A DNA stretch of 64,000 nucleotides from Cyathus striatus. Taxonomy: Eukaryota; Basidiomycota; Agaricomycetes; Agaricales; Nidulariaceae. A program made the position numbers and the translations under genes. The stretch is from the NCBI GenBank assembly GCA_025738555.1, contig JAOVFP010000017.1:2914001-2978000 (forward strand), given 5' to 3'. Positions 45,793 through 57,696 of this stretch are shown piece by piece. The notes under the pieces were generated by a model. It saw only the letters and a list, made by a program, of their open reading frames with translations. It was not told the DNA's origin and made no database searches. Numbering within the stretch: position 1 is the stretch's first letter; each line of letters opens with the position of its first letter.

Positions 45793-46038
45793 CTAGCCAC
45801 CTGAGTCAATTATAACATTTTCCCCAACTTTGGTATTCAATTTCAATGTAGTATGTGGTATAGATTCACCAACCTGGGCTTCATAGGGGTTGAAAGGAAA
45901 TTTGTCAGGCCCATCCCTCACCTTAGCCAATGGAACACAAACACTACCTGAAGACATGCAGTGACAAAAGGAGTATGATTGCGAGAGTAGCTGTTTGATC
46001 ATCTGATGTAAGCAGAATAGCCGATATAAGCAAGCCAA
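45793..46038 (-). other. Isolated reading-frame fragment
   Basis: A minus-strand frame contains VCVPLAKVRDGPDKFPFNPY then EAQVGESIPHTTLKLNTK, which looks coding but is short and has no clear splice partners. It lies just outside the outer hAT, at the edge of the CpG-poor island. It could be a gene or element remnant; the family is unknown. Confidence 0.3.
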
Positions 46039-46841
46039 ATATGGAAATATACTCCCACGCTGGTAGGTTGGTTGCCTCTGAAGGTCTGTTCTATAATTTT
46101 CCGACCCCGAGTCTTGTAATATATTTTTGGAGACCCCTTGGTAGGAAGTAGCAATATTTCTGATGACGATTATTAGAATATAGTCTACACTTCCAGCAAT
46201 TATTACTTTATTCTAATATATATAAATGGTTGGTTTGGGTCATCCAGAAGCTTGATATCGCAAAATTAGAAGAGAAAAATTCGAAAAATACCGATTTTTT
46301 GAACTTAGAACACTCAATCCGGACAAATCCTGAGCCCGGATGGCAACCTAGACGCTATCCGGACAAAAAAAACTTCCCGAGGAACTAACTGCTAACTGTT
46401 GTAGGGATATTCGGGGGTCCTTTCCGCCGCTCGTCGCTCATTATGTCACGCATCTTGTGACTCTGTACCATCAAATAGTGGTTCACAGAATTCGCATCAA
46501 AACCAACAAAACATAAATATCTCACCCAGCCTGTGCCATAGTGGCGTGAAAGTTAAGTATGTTGTAGTATGGATTTCGGACAAGGTATGTACCAAGTTAT
46601 ATGTAAATATATAAACAATTGACAAAGCTATAGCTAAAACGAATTTTGGTGTACAAAGGAGTGGTCATCATCTGTAATGGCGCTTGTTGAAACAGTCAAT
46701 CGCAGAAAATAGCATACCTAGTCCAGATGCTTGCGTCTATCCTACTTTTCTCCTACCGCCCACCACTGCATTGCATTGGGACTGTACACTTTTTTCGACT
46801 AACTTACTGAATCCAGCTCGTTCTCCTTTCAAGGTTATACA

Positions 46842-49800
46842 ATGACAGATATTGCACAAACCGTGGCTGGTGGTATCCAAGAGGTCTCTGCTCTTTTGCC
46901 GCTGCTGGGAACCGAGCAGTGCGAGGAACACACTGGTTCAGCTCTCTGCGGCGGGTTTTGCTACGTTAGCATTACACCCATATCAGTATTTGGAAGCTTA
47001 GGAATCGTGAAATCCGGGTTCAATGTCTTAGTTGCAAGCATTTCCCTCCCGTCTTTGCGCTTCCTAGGCGCCGAGAAGTTGGCCGATGGCGGTTTTAAAC
47101 CAAAGGGGGATGTTGCACCCATGATAGCACTTGACCCTAAGAATCCGCATCGGTTTTTAGCAGAAAGTCGGCTTGAAAAGTTATTGGAGGACGAGCATAT
47201 CGAAAACCCAGAAGACTTGACAGTCGAGTGGGATGGTGGTAGCTTACGGTGGAATTTCTCTATGATCGCTCTCACTATCTTGTGTGCAAGCATTGGGATT
47301 ACTCCGTATTTGTATATCATCCTCAGGCTCAAATCTGACCCAAATAATACCGCGCTATTTCTTAACGGGTGGCCGTTTCCTATTATTCGACTCCTTGGAA
47401 GTTCGCTCTCTGGAATCGTTATCCAGATAATTATACAAATTCGAATCTTAATTATCATTAAAACTCGGCTTGTTTTTATTGCAGTAGACCATCTAGCAAA
47501 TGACCTGGGTCTTGATCTTGCATCGAAATTGCGTCCTTGGAGTACCAAGAATTCATCCGAGACTTGTATATGGGAATTACGGAGAGAGTTGGAAGTGTAA
47601 GTCTCCATGTTGTCTTCTAGCGCCTGGTAGATAGCCGCTCAATGACCTTTTTAGTGCGCTGAGTCCGCATGCCAAAAATAGTCCTAATAACTTGGGTAAC
47701 AAAGACAAGCGAGAATCAGTCGAAGAAGAAAGCCCCAAGACAGACGAAGGATCTTCGGAAAAGCAACATAGCAGTGTTAGTCTTCACGACACTAGTAAAC
47801 TGGAAGCACTGAAGAAATGCTTGGACGCCGAAATGAAAAAACATTTTCCGCCTGGCTCGCGATTGACGAGGTTTATTCAATCACGCACGTATTTTATACT
47901 TCCGTTAGCCCTCGCGGGAGGATTGGTATTTTCTGTAGCTGGGTATATCGGCTCATTCAATCTCGTCCAGAATGCCCCCGACAATTCCACTGGCCCCGTT
48001 TTATGGCTGGCTTTAGAAGTTTTATTATGCCTTTTAAGGATTGTCGTTTGGGCAGCAAATCCGAATTGGGACGATTCGAAGGGAATGACATTTAAACTGA
48101 AGCTGGCATCCCACAGTCCCCTTGTCACCTGTGATTTGTACGGTGATGAAATAGAAAACACTGGAACAGCTCCAGTAGTTCGAGCTAATAGCTTTTTGGA
48201 CGAAGTAGCAGCTTTCACTGGACCTTTACCTTCCTTTACATGGGAGGATACGGCTTTGTACTACATACTTACGGGAAAAAAATGCCCAAACTCCAATTCG
48301 GATTCCAATGACCAGTCGAAGATCTTATACTTGGTCGTTTCTGACTACAAGGAACAGACTTCGAGGCTATTTGTAAAACGAGATTCGAGCAAGGGGGACT
48401 TCGAAATTTATGTATCCTCTTTGGTTCCTGACCCGAGAAGTACGCTTGTCTCAGTTCAGACGAAGTTTAAGGCCCCCTCTAAAAAAGATAAAACCCATGA
48501 CTCGACCGGAAAAAAAACACATTTTTTGACATCGAATGCAAAGTTCATGGCGGCTCTTTCGAACCATTATGATGATATAATAAACCGAGTTTGTGGACGC
48601 AAGCAGGGAGAAGTGGACCGATTGCCGTTCCGTAAAACTTGGGCCTTAGAAGTGACCGATCCAAAGCTCGATGATGACGATGTGTCTGAAACAAAAATAG
48701 CACTGACAAGTCCGTCGGAGTTTAGCTTGACAACTGAAGACATTCGATATCTCGAGCAGGGACAGACGGACCGCCGCTGGAACGACCTTCGCCTAAGGCT
48801 GGAGGAATGGATCGAAATGTATTTGCAATTAATTACCAAAGAACTCCTTGAAGACATACCGACCAACCTGGTATTTAAGAAGGACGAATCAGTGACAATC
48901 GTTCAAAGGTACGAAGCAAACGAGGCCGAGTCCTTATTAATTGAGGTACGGAGGAAGCTGGAAATGTTCCTTCACAGAACATCAACCGCATGGGAGAAAA
49001 CTTTCGTGCAGAAAAATCATATTATGATAGAGAAGACCCTTGACGGCTCGTTCTTTCCTGTAGAAACCCAGATAGCAACTTGTGAAGAAGATAATGCGAA
49101 ACTGCCAAAGAGGGTAGACGACAAAAGCGAGCCTTCACTAAAAGTACGGAGGATACGGTTATCGGAGAGGCTAAATGATGAACAACGAAGATGTATTGAA
49201 CATCATGTAAAAATGGAGAACGAGAGCATGCATAGGAGGATTGATTCACAGGCAGACGAGGTTCGAAAAAGAGTTCAGGGAAGGAAGTACAATGACCCTA
49301 AAAGCGAAAATATCATGAGAACCTGGCAAGAGCGCCTGAAACTGGATGATCGCCGGAGTCAAGAGGCGCACACCGAAGAAGAAACCGAAGGTCCCCCCGA
49401 AGAGGAAGTCGACAACAACCCCACAAACACTGATAGCGAACACCCGCCTGTTGACCACGATGCGCTGCAGAACAATGATAGTGCTCAAGAGCAGGACTTC
49501 AGTGCCTTGATGGAAAAAAGATTTGAGGATGGATACGAAGAGTTGGCGAAAATAAATGAGAGCGACGAAGAAGGAAGAAAATTCAAGAGGCGTTGGAATT
49601 CCAGATTTGATAAAATGGTCCATAGATGCCGTCAAAGAGTCGTTCAGTTAACGAAGCGACTGGATATACAGTCACAGGAATTTCAAGACGCAGAAGGCGA
49701 ATCGTTTTTAACTGACCTTTCATCTGACTGGGAAAACAGGACATATTGGAGCGCCGACGCCGGTCGAGAAAGAATTCGTCTTCTCGATAGAAGGCAGAAA

Positions 49801-50496
49801 TTTTTGAAGATATCATGGGAAGCCTTAAAAGCATTCGGAAGTCTCAAAAATGTTTGTAGGGCTTTGAAACGTAGCCAAGAATTTGAAGTAATCGACTTCA
49901 GCGACATCGATTTAAACGAGAACCACGCAGACTCAGAGATAATCGCAGACGTTGTTCGGGAAGTCAAATCGGTCACTGGCCTAAGTACTGGAGAAGGAGC
50001 ATCATATTCTGCCATTGCAACTGCGTTGCAGGAAAATATGGCGGCTATTTCTCAAACCGCAGATGTTTGCTCTTACGGATATGTCGAAGTCGACGATTAT
50101 TATCGTCGGGACGAACCTTACCTTTTGTTTCAGTACAGTGGTCTTTCGAGGTGCATCGTCCAGTTTAGAGTCCACGACCTGGAAGATCATATTCTGACTT
50201 TAAGGCACTGTGTCACCACGTCCAAAGGCAAGGTTGATATCACATTAAATGGAACAAAGCTCGATCCGACTTGGGGAATTGCGTATCCTGTTATGGCCAA
50301 CTTTCAGAACGAAGATATAATACTTCCATGTGCTAGTTTAAAAGTAGCCCCAGAGCAAAACGAACTTGAAATCAAGTTGACAAAAGATAGCAAAGGAGTG
50401 TATTGGCTGTCTAATGTTTTTCTTCCCGCTCGGAAAGCATCTTCACCAAAACCACTGGAAGAGGATGAACCAGTAGATGCAACATCCGAGAATTAA
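46842..50496 (+). CDS. Large multi-pass membrane protein of unknown function, 1,198 aa
   Basis: Two exons, 46,842-47,596 and 47,655-50,496, with a 58-nt GTAAGT...TAG intron in phase 2, give 1,198 aa. The N-terminal third has several hydrophobic segments: around ISVFGSLGIVKSGFNVLVAS, MIALTILCASIGITPYLYII, LLGSSLSGIVIQIIIQIRIL, RTYFILPLALAGGLVFSVAG and LWLALEVLLCLLRIVVWAA. The rest is soluble and strongly charged, with a likely coiled or disordered Glu/Arg-rich middle (about residues 720-880) and a beta-rich end. The motif PLLGTEQCEEHTGSALCGG near the N-terminus looks conserved. I know of similar unannotated proteins in Agaricomycetes but can give no function. It stands alone at the border of the repeat island and has normal CpG content. 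Confidence 0.75.
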
Positions 50497-50862
50497 ATGA
50501 GTACGTTATTGCTTTTTGTGAGGATAACAGAACTTATAAGTATGAACACCTAGTAGCTGTCGCGTAACGGTGGCACCGTGACGTGGTAGTAAGTTTTGAA
50601 CAACAAAGTTTTGACGAAGTTCTGAGTTGGTTCCGAGTTACTAGTTACTGTTGGCGTCTAATTTTACTTGTGTTGCTTTGTTTGTGAACAACTTCTTATC
50701 TTATCCGATGTAATATCAAGGCCTCAGTCGAGTTTTATTGTAGCCGTCGATGCATAGCTAGCTACATACTATATATCATATAATATGGAGTTCCAGGTGT
50801 CTTTCTCACAATGTCACTAACACATAGTTCTGTTGAAGTTAACATTTGTGACCATGGGACGT
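50497..50862. other. Convergent intergenic spacer
   Basis: 3' ends of the membrane-protein gene and of the minus-strand enoyl-CoA hydratase gene face each other here. Nothing else was seen. Confidence 0.5.
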
Positions 50863-52251
50863 CTACAGCTTCGTCCTATGATGGTTGACATCAACTCTCC
50901 GCCACTGTCCAATATCATTAGCTGCTGTTGGGTAATTGTAAGAGAGAAAAGAGAAGAACATACCCATGGGAACCAAGAGGAAGTATTCTTGGACAAGGTA
51001 TCCGTAAACTTCGGAAGCCTCTTTTCCTTGAATGAGACAATGCCCTTAGCACCATCTTTACTGGATCCAAGAAGCTTCATCGCGCGAGAATCAAGCAGAT
51101 GGTTCTCCTCCGCGCTGTTTCCTGGGTGCTGAAGGAGCCCTTTCGTGTAGGCAACAGAGACTTGCGATGTGTTCGCTGCGAGCTCTTCCGCGAAGGCCCT
51201 GGCGCTGGGATATACTTCCTCGCGGGTTGGAAGGATTTTATGGTAGAGATCTTTGATATATGGAGAATCTGGTGTGACGACGGCGCCTGTTAAGAGGAGT
51301 GAATTGGCGCGCGAGTAGCCGAGCAGCCGGGGGAGAAGGTAAGTGGATGTAGCTGAAGAATCGCGGGAAGGTCAGAAGACATTACCATTACTGTTTACTG
51401 TAACTTGACAGAAGCTTCAGACAAACCTTCTGGAACAATACCGCGTCTAACGAACGGGAAGGTAAGTTTGGCTCCCGCCCATACGAAGTGGAAGTCGAAA
51501 GGCAGCTGCATCGCTGTCATCCCAACACCAGCCTAATAATAATGTTAATGTAATCTTACAATGCGCTAAATTGACACATACAGCGTGTCCGTTAACTGCA
51601 GCAATGGTAATCTTCCGGCAATTCAAAATAGCCAGGGAGACTTGACCACCTGTGTCTCTATGGGCTACGGGTCGAATGAGTTCATGGTGTCGTCACCAGT
51701 ATCTATAGGAGCATACCATGCTCGCCTTCCTTTTCTGCCTTGGGCACCCAAAGAACATCCCATCCCCCGGAAATTTCTGCCTATTGGACAATGGCTCAGT
51801 AAGCAACGAGACGGGGTTGACTGGATGGAAGACCTTAGGAGACTTACTCCAGAGCAGTAGGCGGCTGCTGTCGGTTCGGCAGTAAGTATTACCACACGAA
51901 CTCTATCGTCTCTGTCGAATAATCCAAATGCTTGCACAAGTTCGGTAACGATTGCATTGCTGAAGGTATTTCGACCAGGTAGAACGTCAGAATCCAGGCA
52001 ACACAAAGAGACGTAATGAATGCACTATTTAGCCCTGTTGATGATCACTGTCACGACAGGACCCTCCAGCGAGACGATGATATCTTGAAACCCGAGTGCG
52101 CTGTAGTTAGGATTCACTACCTGCCACCAGTAATTGGAGCCTATTTTAACCCACCCTACTGAACAGAGCCTTATGTAAGGTTTATGCCAGCATCCTCGTT
52201 CAAGCGCTCTCTGATACTACTACTTACTGCAATTACCGCCTGCCTGAGCAT
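50863..52251 (-). CDS. Enoyl-CoA hydratase/isomerase family protein, possible splice-site mutant
   Basis: The exon chain on the minus strand is 52,251-52,228 (tentative start, MLRQAVIA), 52,120-52,026, 51,974-51,848, 51,780-51,717, 51,664-51,582, 51,532-51,427, 51,352-50,964 and 50,904-50,863, giving about 309 aa. The crotonase fold is clear: VSLEGPVVTVIINRA, RNTFSNAIVTELVQAF, VRVVILTAEPTAAAYCSG, EISGGWDVLW, AHRDTGGQVSLAILNC, KITIAAVNGHA (oxyanion-hole region), FVRRGIVPEATSTYLLPRLL. It ends in HRTKL, a weak PTS1-like tail, so peroxisomal fatty-acid oxidation is plausible. The second intron (52,025-51,975) has a poor GTGCAT donor and ends in GG instead of AG. Without splicing, a TAG at 52,025-52,027 ends the frame. 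The gene may be a recent pseudogene. Confidence 0.72.
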
Positions 52252-52336
52252 TTCTTCAGCCGTGCTTTATACTATTATACCTGTGCATAAGGCATACTTT
52301 TTGTTACCCATACAACGAAAGTGATCCCACTGAGAC

Positions 52337-54588
52337 TTAGTACTTAAGACTTATCTTCATCGATCCCTTTTTGCCACCACCGCCGACTCCAGTATTAGGA
52401 AGCTCCTTCCACCACTCCGTCTTCGCGTTTTTCTGCGCGACCGCTTGGCTTTTCAAATTAACCCCCTTTCCATGCTTGTCGCCACCACGAACAACTGTCG
52501 ACAAGCCCGAGCTAACACCCTTCTTCCCTCCACCAGGGAACACCTTCGCCTTCTTCGATGTAGAAGCCTTTGCTTCCACCTCGTCTTCGTCCTCGTCTGA
52601 GGATCCCACATCTTCAGCATCCGCACCAAGATGCTTTCGTTTCTTTCCTTTTGTTTTCCGCTGTGCACTTTCTCCTTCCGCTCCAGCATCCGCGTTAACG
52701 TGCAGGGAAGGGGGAACCCTTGGGGCAGCCTTTTCCCACTCCTTCCGGTGTATCCGGTATATCGCCATTGTGGCACGCGCATCAATAACCTGCAAGTAGT
52801 TTCGTTAGTAAACATATACATGATGGGGTAAATGAAAAGAATAGAAAGAAAGTGCATTGTACAACTGATCCCGGAAGCCAGCGTGCCTGTCAAAGGCACG
52901 CAAACGTATTCCCGCTGCATGAAGATAGCCCACATAAATATAGCCAGGAATCAGATGTATCGAAGAGTTTACGTCCGAGGCTCTCGTTAGCGCAGCAGAA
53001 AGAAAGCGGCCTTGGCTATCACTGAATGACAGGGCTCAACACTTCAGGCGTTACATAGGTGGTATCTTCCACAGCCAATGCGCGATCCAGCCATGGCCGA
53101 TAATAAGGGGAGCGGCATGGAGTCGTTGCCTGCAGTTAGGGTTGGTATCCCATCATCTTACGACCAGTGGCCCTATACACGGGGAAAATGTCCGTGCAGC
53201 CAGTCCCTAAAGCCAGAAATGAGTGAAAAGCCTGAAGGCATGCCTGACACTAATACAATGGGGGACTGACATCTGTTAAGTATTGAGCGCAACAGCCCGT
53301 TGTCAACCATTGGATGTGTATGACAACTTGGGTATGCAGGCAGCGAGGCGGTTTGATTGGGTTAGGATCCATGACGAGTCGAGCTTATAAATACGACCGG
53401 GATAAGGTTGGCCGTTGGTGTACCGATAAGACCATTGAATAGCGAAGATAAGCAGTAGCGACAAGAAAAAGCGAAGGAGGGGCGGAAAAACCAAAACATA
53501 AAGAAGATCATACTCACACTACTATGCTCCCCTTCCTGAATAGCAACCCCCAACTCCTGCTTCACGAGGTTCCTCAGCGCTGGCCGCTTCGACTTTCCCA
53601 ACAACTCAAATTTTCCAGCAAAGTGCTGGGTATCTCTCGTTAGCGGGTATGGGTGGGAAAGAAGAAGTGCCTTAGGTCGCGTAAGAGTGAGAACGCTAAA
53701 GAGGTGAGGTGAAGACCGTACCTTAAGATCATTGTGCACCGCATGCCCAACGAGAATCCTATCCTTGATCAAGTCCGCTACTTGTTTTTGAATTTCAGTG
53801 AATGGCTGAGCTAATAAAGGTGTTAGCCTTGGAGAACTAAAGTAAGAGAAACGAGCATACCATTGACCATATCCGACGGTCTGATTCCACTCCACTGCGT
53901 CCTATAGTCCATTACACGTTCCCTCTGGCGCACAAAGGCATCGAGAACGGTGTACCCGTAGAAGTTCACCATACTGACACGTCCCAAGGACGACTCCGAG
54001 CCATTAATCCCAACGCCAACCATCTCACAATCGACCGCGAGGTATTTCCCTGGTCTGTCCAAGAATGAATACTGGAGAAGGAACGCAATAAAATGCACTT
54101 ACAACTTGTGTTTCTCCGCGTACTCCACCTCCCCAGCGACCATCTTCCGTAACGCAGATATAGACTCGCCATTCCTGACATCCTCTCCGGAACCACCGTC
54201 AACAATCGCGATTCCAGACTCCTTTGGAGTCCATTTGCCTTTATCAGCCCCTGAAGGAGCAGTGCTATTCGCTCTCGATGTCCATTTTCCTTTGTCAACA
54301 CCAGAAGTCGAACGAGGGAGCGTGGCCAAGTCGGATGGAGTGGCAGAAGAAGCGCGAAGGGATCCTCCATCATTTAACTTGCGCCGCTTTCGAGGCGTAT
54401 CATATTTCGGTTTTGATATCTTCTACTCTGAGAAGTAAGTGTTACGATAGGAAAGACAGGAAGAGGGAGCGCACGTCTTTTTGGGCAAGCCAGTTTGCAG
54501 AGGGTATTGTGGAAGATTTTGCTTTGCCCTTTCCTTTATCCTTTTCTGAGCCTGTTTCTTTCGATTTTGACTGGTGAGAGTTTGCCAT
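52337..54588 (-). CDS. REX4: RNA exonuclease 4 (REX4), DEDDh 3'-5' exonuclease, 440 aa
   Basis: Six exons: 54,588-54,475, 54,422-54,103, 54,054-53,861, 53,810-53,722, 53,670-53,518 and 52,789-52,337. The first four introns are 48-52 nt and the last is 728 nt. The 440-aa protein has a basic N-terminus with a nuclear-type PRKRRK, then the exonuclease domain: YLAVDCEMVGVG (Exo I, catalytic Asp and Glu), DRILVGHAVHNDLK (Exo II Asp) and HSSVIDARATMAIYR (Exo III His and Asp). All four acidic residues and the His of the DEDDh class are present. A Lys-rich C-terminal tail follows (KGKKRKHLG, ending SMKISLKY). In yeast, Rex4 is linked to pre-rRNA processing in the nucleolus, and the same role is likely here. 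Confidence 0.9.
52790..53517 (-). other. Unusually long (728 nt) last intron of REX4
   Basis: It starts GTGAGT at 53,517 and ends TTGCAG at 52,790. All other introns of the gene are about 50 nt. No open frame or terminal repeat was seen inside. Its CpG content is normal, so it is not part of the repeat-island type of DNA. Confidence 0.7.
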
Positions 54589-56474
54589 ATTATGGGGGAT
54601 CTCCGCAAGAGACTGGGTGGGAGGAACGAAGGTAGAAGGAAACGTATATCCCGTGTATCCGCCTCAGGATAGAGACTCAGAGCAGACGAGAACGCCGCGA
54701 GATCGACACTGCCGGTCCTAAAACAAAATGTTTGTCAAACGCTTTAGAAATAAACATGGCACTACATGGAGACGGCCTTTGAAATCAACTTTATCTTTCT
54801 CATCTTTCTATCTCTATGGATTGACAGTCCTCATTATAGGAATTCTCAAAATAACCTAACGTTATACCGCGGCCCCTTCAGGATAGTATCAAAGCCTGGG
54901 CCGCAGCTCGCAGCCTCTGCACGTCCTCTAACACCTTCCAGGCTTCCATGCCCCCTCGTAGAGGCTTAGAGCCGCACGAAACCCTGCTCCCTTCATCCCC
55001 CTCCACACAGGCGCAGTCTTGGTGTTTCATACATCCTATGCTCTCTGCCAGCGCATCGCGCATTAAACACCGCACTCCACACCATGTCCCCGACAGGGAC
55101 GTAACCTGACGCGAACGAAGCCAAGCCCACCGCCGACCAGAAATCGATGCCGGTCACCTTTTTTTTCACCTTTGGACGAACTATCTCTTACAGCGTAAGC
55201 GTAACTGTGTTGTGACCGCATATACCGGACGAAATTTTGTTAGAGATTAATCAGTGAGTGGTATATACTCCAATGAGTGGAGGGGGCATAGATTGTTCGC
55301 AGCGCGTTGAGCGGGATGACTGTTTTGCGTGGTATTGGAAGAGGGGATGCTTTTGATAGGAAGCGTGGGGGAATTAGCTCCATCGGAGAAATCGACATGC
55401 AATCGTCTATTACTTTTAGGCAACTTTTAGATCCATCACGACATGAACTGTATGATAGAAGAGGGAAGAGAAGGAAGAGGTACTTACTATGCAGCTCATG
55501 TCACACGGCCGGTCGGTTCCCCTCTCCCAAGTTGCCACCGCCGCGGCTCCGTTATGTAGCTATGCAGCAGCTCTGTCCATTCTTGCATAGCCTCAACCTC
55601 GTCCTTCTTTATGTCCCAAAAACATATCCATGAGCATCGGAGGGTCTCATGGCTTTGTACAGGTTCAACTATGATTAAGTATTTATAAGTATGAAATCCC
55701 ATTTGGTTCCACTTGTAACTAGTTGAAGTTGTTCTAGTCATTCGTCTATCTTGCATCTATCAACGTGCCGGATGCGTCACATGGATTTAAATCTTGAGAC
55801 ACCGGGCTACACTACCCGGCAACTTTACTGTAACAGGAGGCCTTAGGGGTTATGTAACTACTGATTATCGAGCATAACCTCCGGTGGCTGCTGCTTATTT
55901 GTATATAATTAGAAGCATGGCCGTTTTCTTAAACGGAGTGCGAGGCTTCGAAGGCATATACACCCACTACCTGAGGTAAGTAATCTTAATGGCGAGCTTT
56001 GTGTCTTTCCCCAAGTTTACCCCACTCTGATTTCATTGTTTCCCTGTTTACTCTGGCATCAACCGTTAGATAATGTTTTCGGAGTCGGAACTCGTCCTGA
56101 TACTGATCATGATTCGCAATTTTGAAGTTGCTCTATACATAAGTACACTTCAGGCCCCTCTATAAAAATTTTAAACCATATGTATATCTGATATAGCTTT
56201 CGGGGCCATATCATCTATTATAGTACTATGGATCACAGTTCAGTTGTTCGTTCGTGTGCCACAACACCATGTGCCTTATCATTCCGGTTTGATTCCGATA
56301 CGTACGCACAACGCCATTAGGCTTGTAATCAGGCGGCTGAGGGTTGGACGGGCACCATGTAGAGTTACATTTCACACAGGTTATTCATTCACACCGAGTA
56401 CTGGCTCCTTTGGATCTCAATTGTATATAAGCTGGTACGTGATACTGATTCCTAAATCTACATAAAACTCCAGT
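54589..56474. other. Intergenic region between REX4 and the F-box-like gene
   Basis: The REX4 promoter side comes first. A minus-strand stretch at about 55,510-55,650 (contains DEVEAMQEWTELLHSYITE) and another at 54,880-55,075 look weakly coding, but I could not connect them with acceptable splice sites or a start. No repeats or RNA genes were seen. Confidence 0.35.
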
Positions 56475-57696
56475 ATGCCTTTCTCGAGCTTTCCCCAAGA
56501 AATATTTGAAGAAATCATATCTCATCTCTCGGATGACCGTTTATCCCTCCAACGTTGCGCTCTCACTTCACAGTTCTTTTACTCATTCACCTTTCGTCAG
56601 TTATTCCACACTATCGATCTTCACGAAAATTCTTCAAATCCTTACGCTCCTCCACTGCGATTACATCGTCTTTGCAATGTTATCAGAGAATCACCTCGTT
56701 CTCAGACTTTGTTGTCAGCTGTAAAATCTCTCAAGATTTCTATTGTCAAGCCTTCGCCATTAGGTTTTGATGAATCATATTTTATTAAATATTTCGACTG
56801 GGTATCCAGCGAGCAAGCTCAACTTGCCTATCTACTTAGTCAACTGGTCAACTTACAATTTCTATCCGTCTATCATTATGGCCTACTAGTCAAATCGAAT
56901 CCAAATTACCCGGCAGACAAGCTACTAGAGCAGATAGAGCAAACCGTTATCTACGGAAAGCTTGTTTCTTTGGAGCTCCATGGCATCGCTATTGGAACAA
57001 ATGCAATTAAATATTGTTCTGAAACACTTCAGCACCTATACATGGGATCCTCGACTCCGATGGAGCCTTCAAGGTCTTCCACAACACTGCCATTGGCTTG
57101 TTCCAATGGAAAGGCGGCAAAATTAAAGAGACTCTCGTTTTCTAATGCTGGAGGTCGACTCCTAGAACTAGTTGGTTGTCTCTCCGGGTCCATCTCCCCG
57201 ATTCTGTCGCTCTCGGGACTCCAAAGTATCACTTTAACTCAGGGAGCAAGCAGAGATGATTTCAACGCTTTAGAGGTCTTGCTGTCACAAGTGACAAATC
57301 CGGTTGAGAATGTGGACATACATCTTGGCTGTATGAAAGGTATACATCTTTTTTGGACCTGTTTGAAAAAGTTGCTCAAATGTAATAATTATAGGCCTGG
57401 ATTCATTTCTGTCCCAAACGGCACTTACACGCGCCAAGTGCTTAATACTTCGAAGCCATCTGGCATTAAACTTCATTCCCATCCTAAAACATACCCCACC
57501 CGACACCATCCAGAGGATTCAGCTTATACTGCCAATAAATAATCCGCTTAGGACATATCAGGGTGTTTTATACCTTGATAAGGAACTCTGTCTTGATACA
57601 AGAGATCCTGAGGGTACGAGCGGGTTTGGACGGTTTGTTATTGAGACATTGCCGGCCGCCGCGGAGATGGAGAATTATCAGCAAATTTATCATTAG
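56475..57696 (+). CDS. F-box-like protein, 388 aa
   Basis: Two exons, 56,475-57,339 and 57,395-57,696, with a 55-nt GTATAC...TAG intron in phase 1. Reading through the intron would give a shorter, unrelated tail, whereas splicing extends the frame to a clean stop. The N-terminus FPQEIFEEIISHLSDDRLSL then QRCALTSQFF is a typical F-box-like motif of basidiomycete proteins (residues 6-35). The rest looks leucine-rich and repeat-like (LQFLSVYHYGL, LVSLELHGIAI, AKLKRLSFSNAGG, LSGLQSITLTQG). F-box proteins link substrates to SCF ubiquitin ligases through Skp1, but in mushrooms this family is very large and mostly uncharacterised. The substrate is unknown. Confidence 0.82.

Noticed and set aside
47877..50190. 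Minus-strand ORFs of 60-129 aa
   Set aside because: They are shadows of the long plus-strand exon of the membrane protein and show no splice logic of their own.
55307..55756. Gene on either strand between REX4 and the F-box-like gene
   Set aside because: The coding-like stretch around 55,510-55,650 on the minus strand has no start or partner exon with acceptable splice sites.
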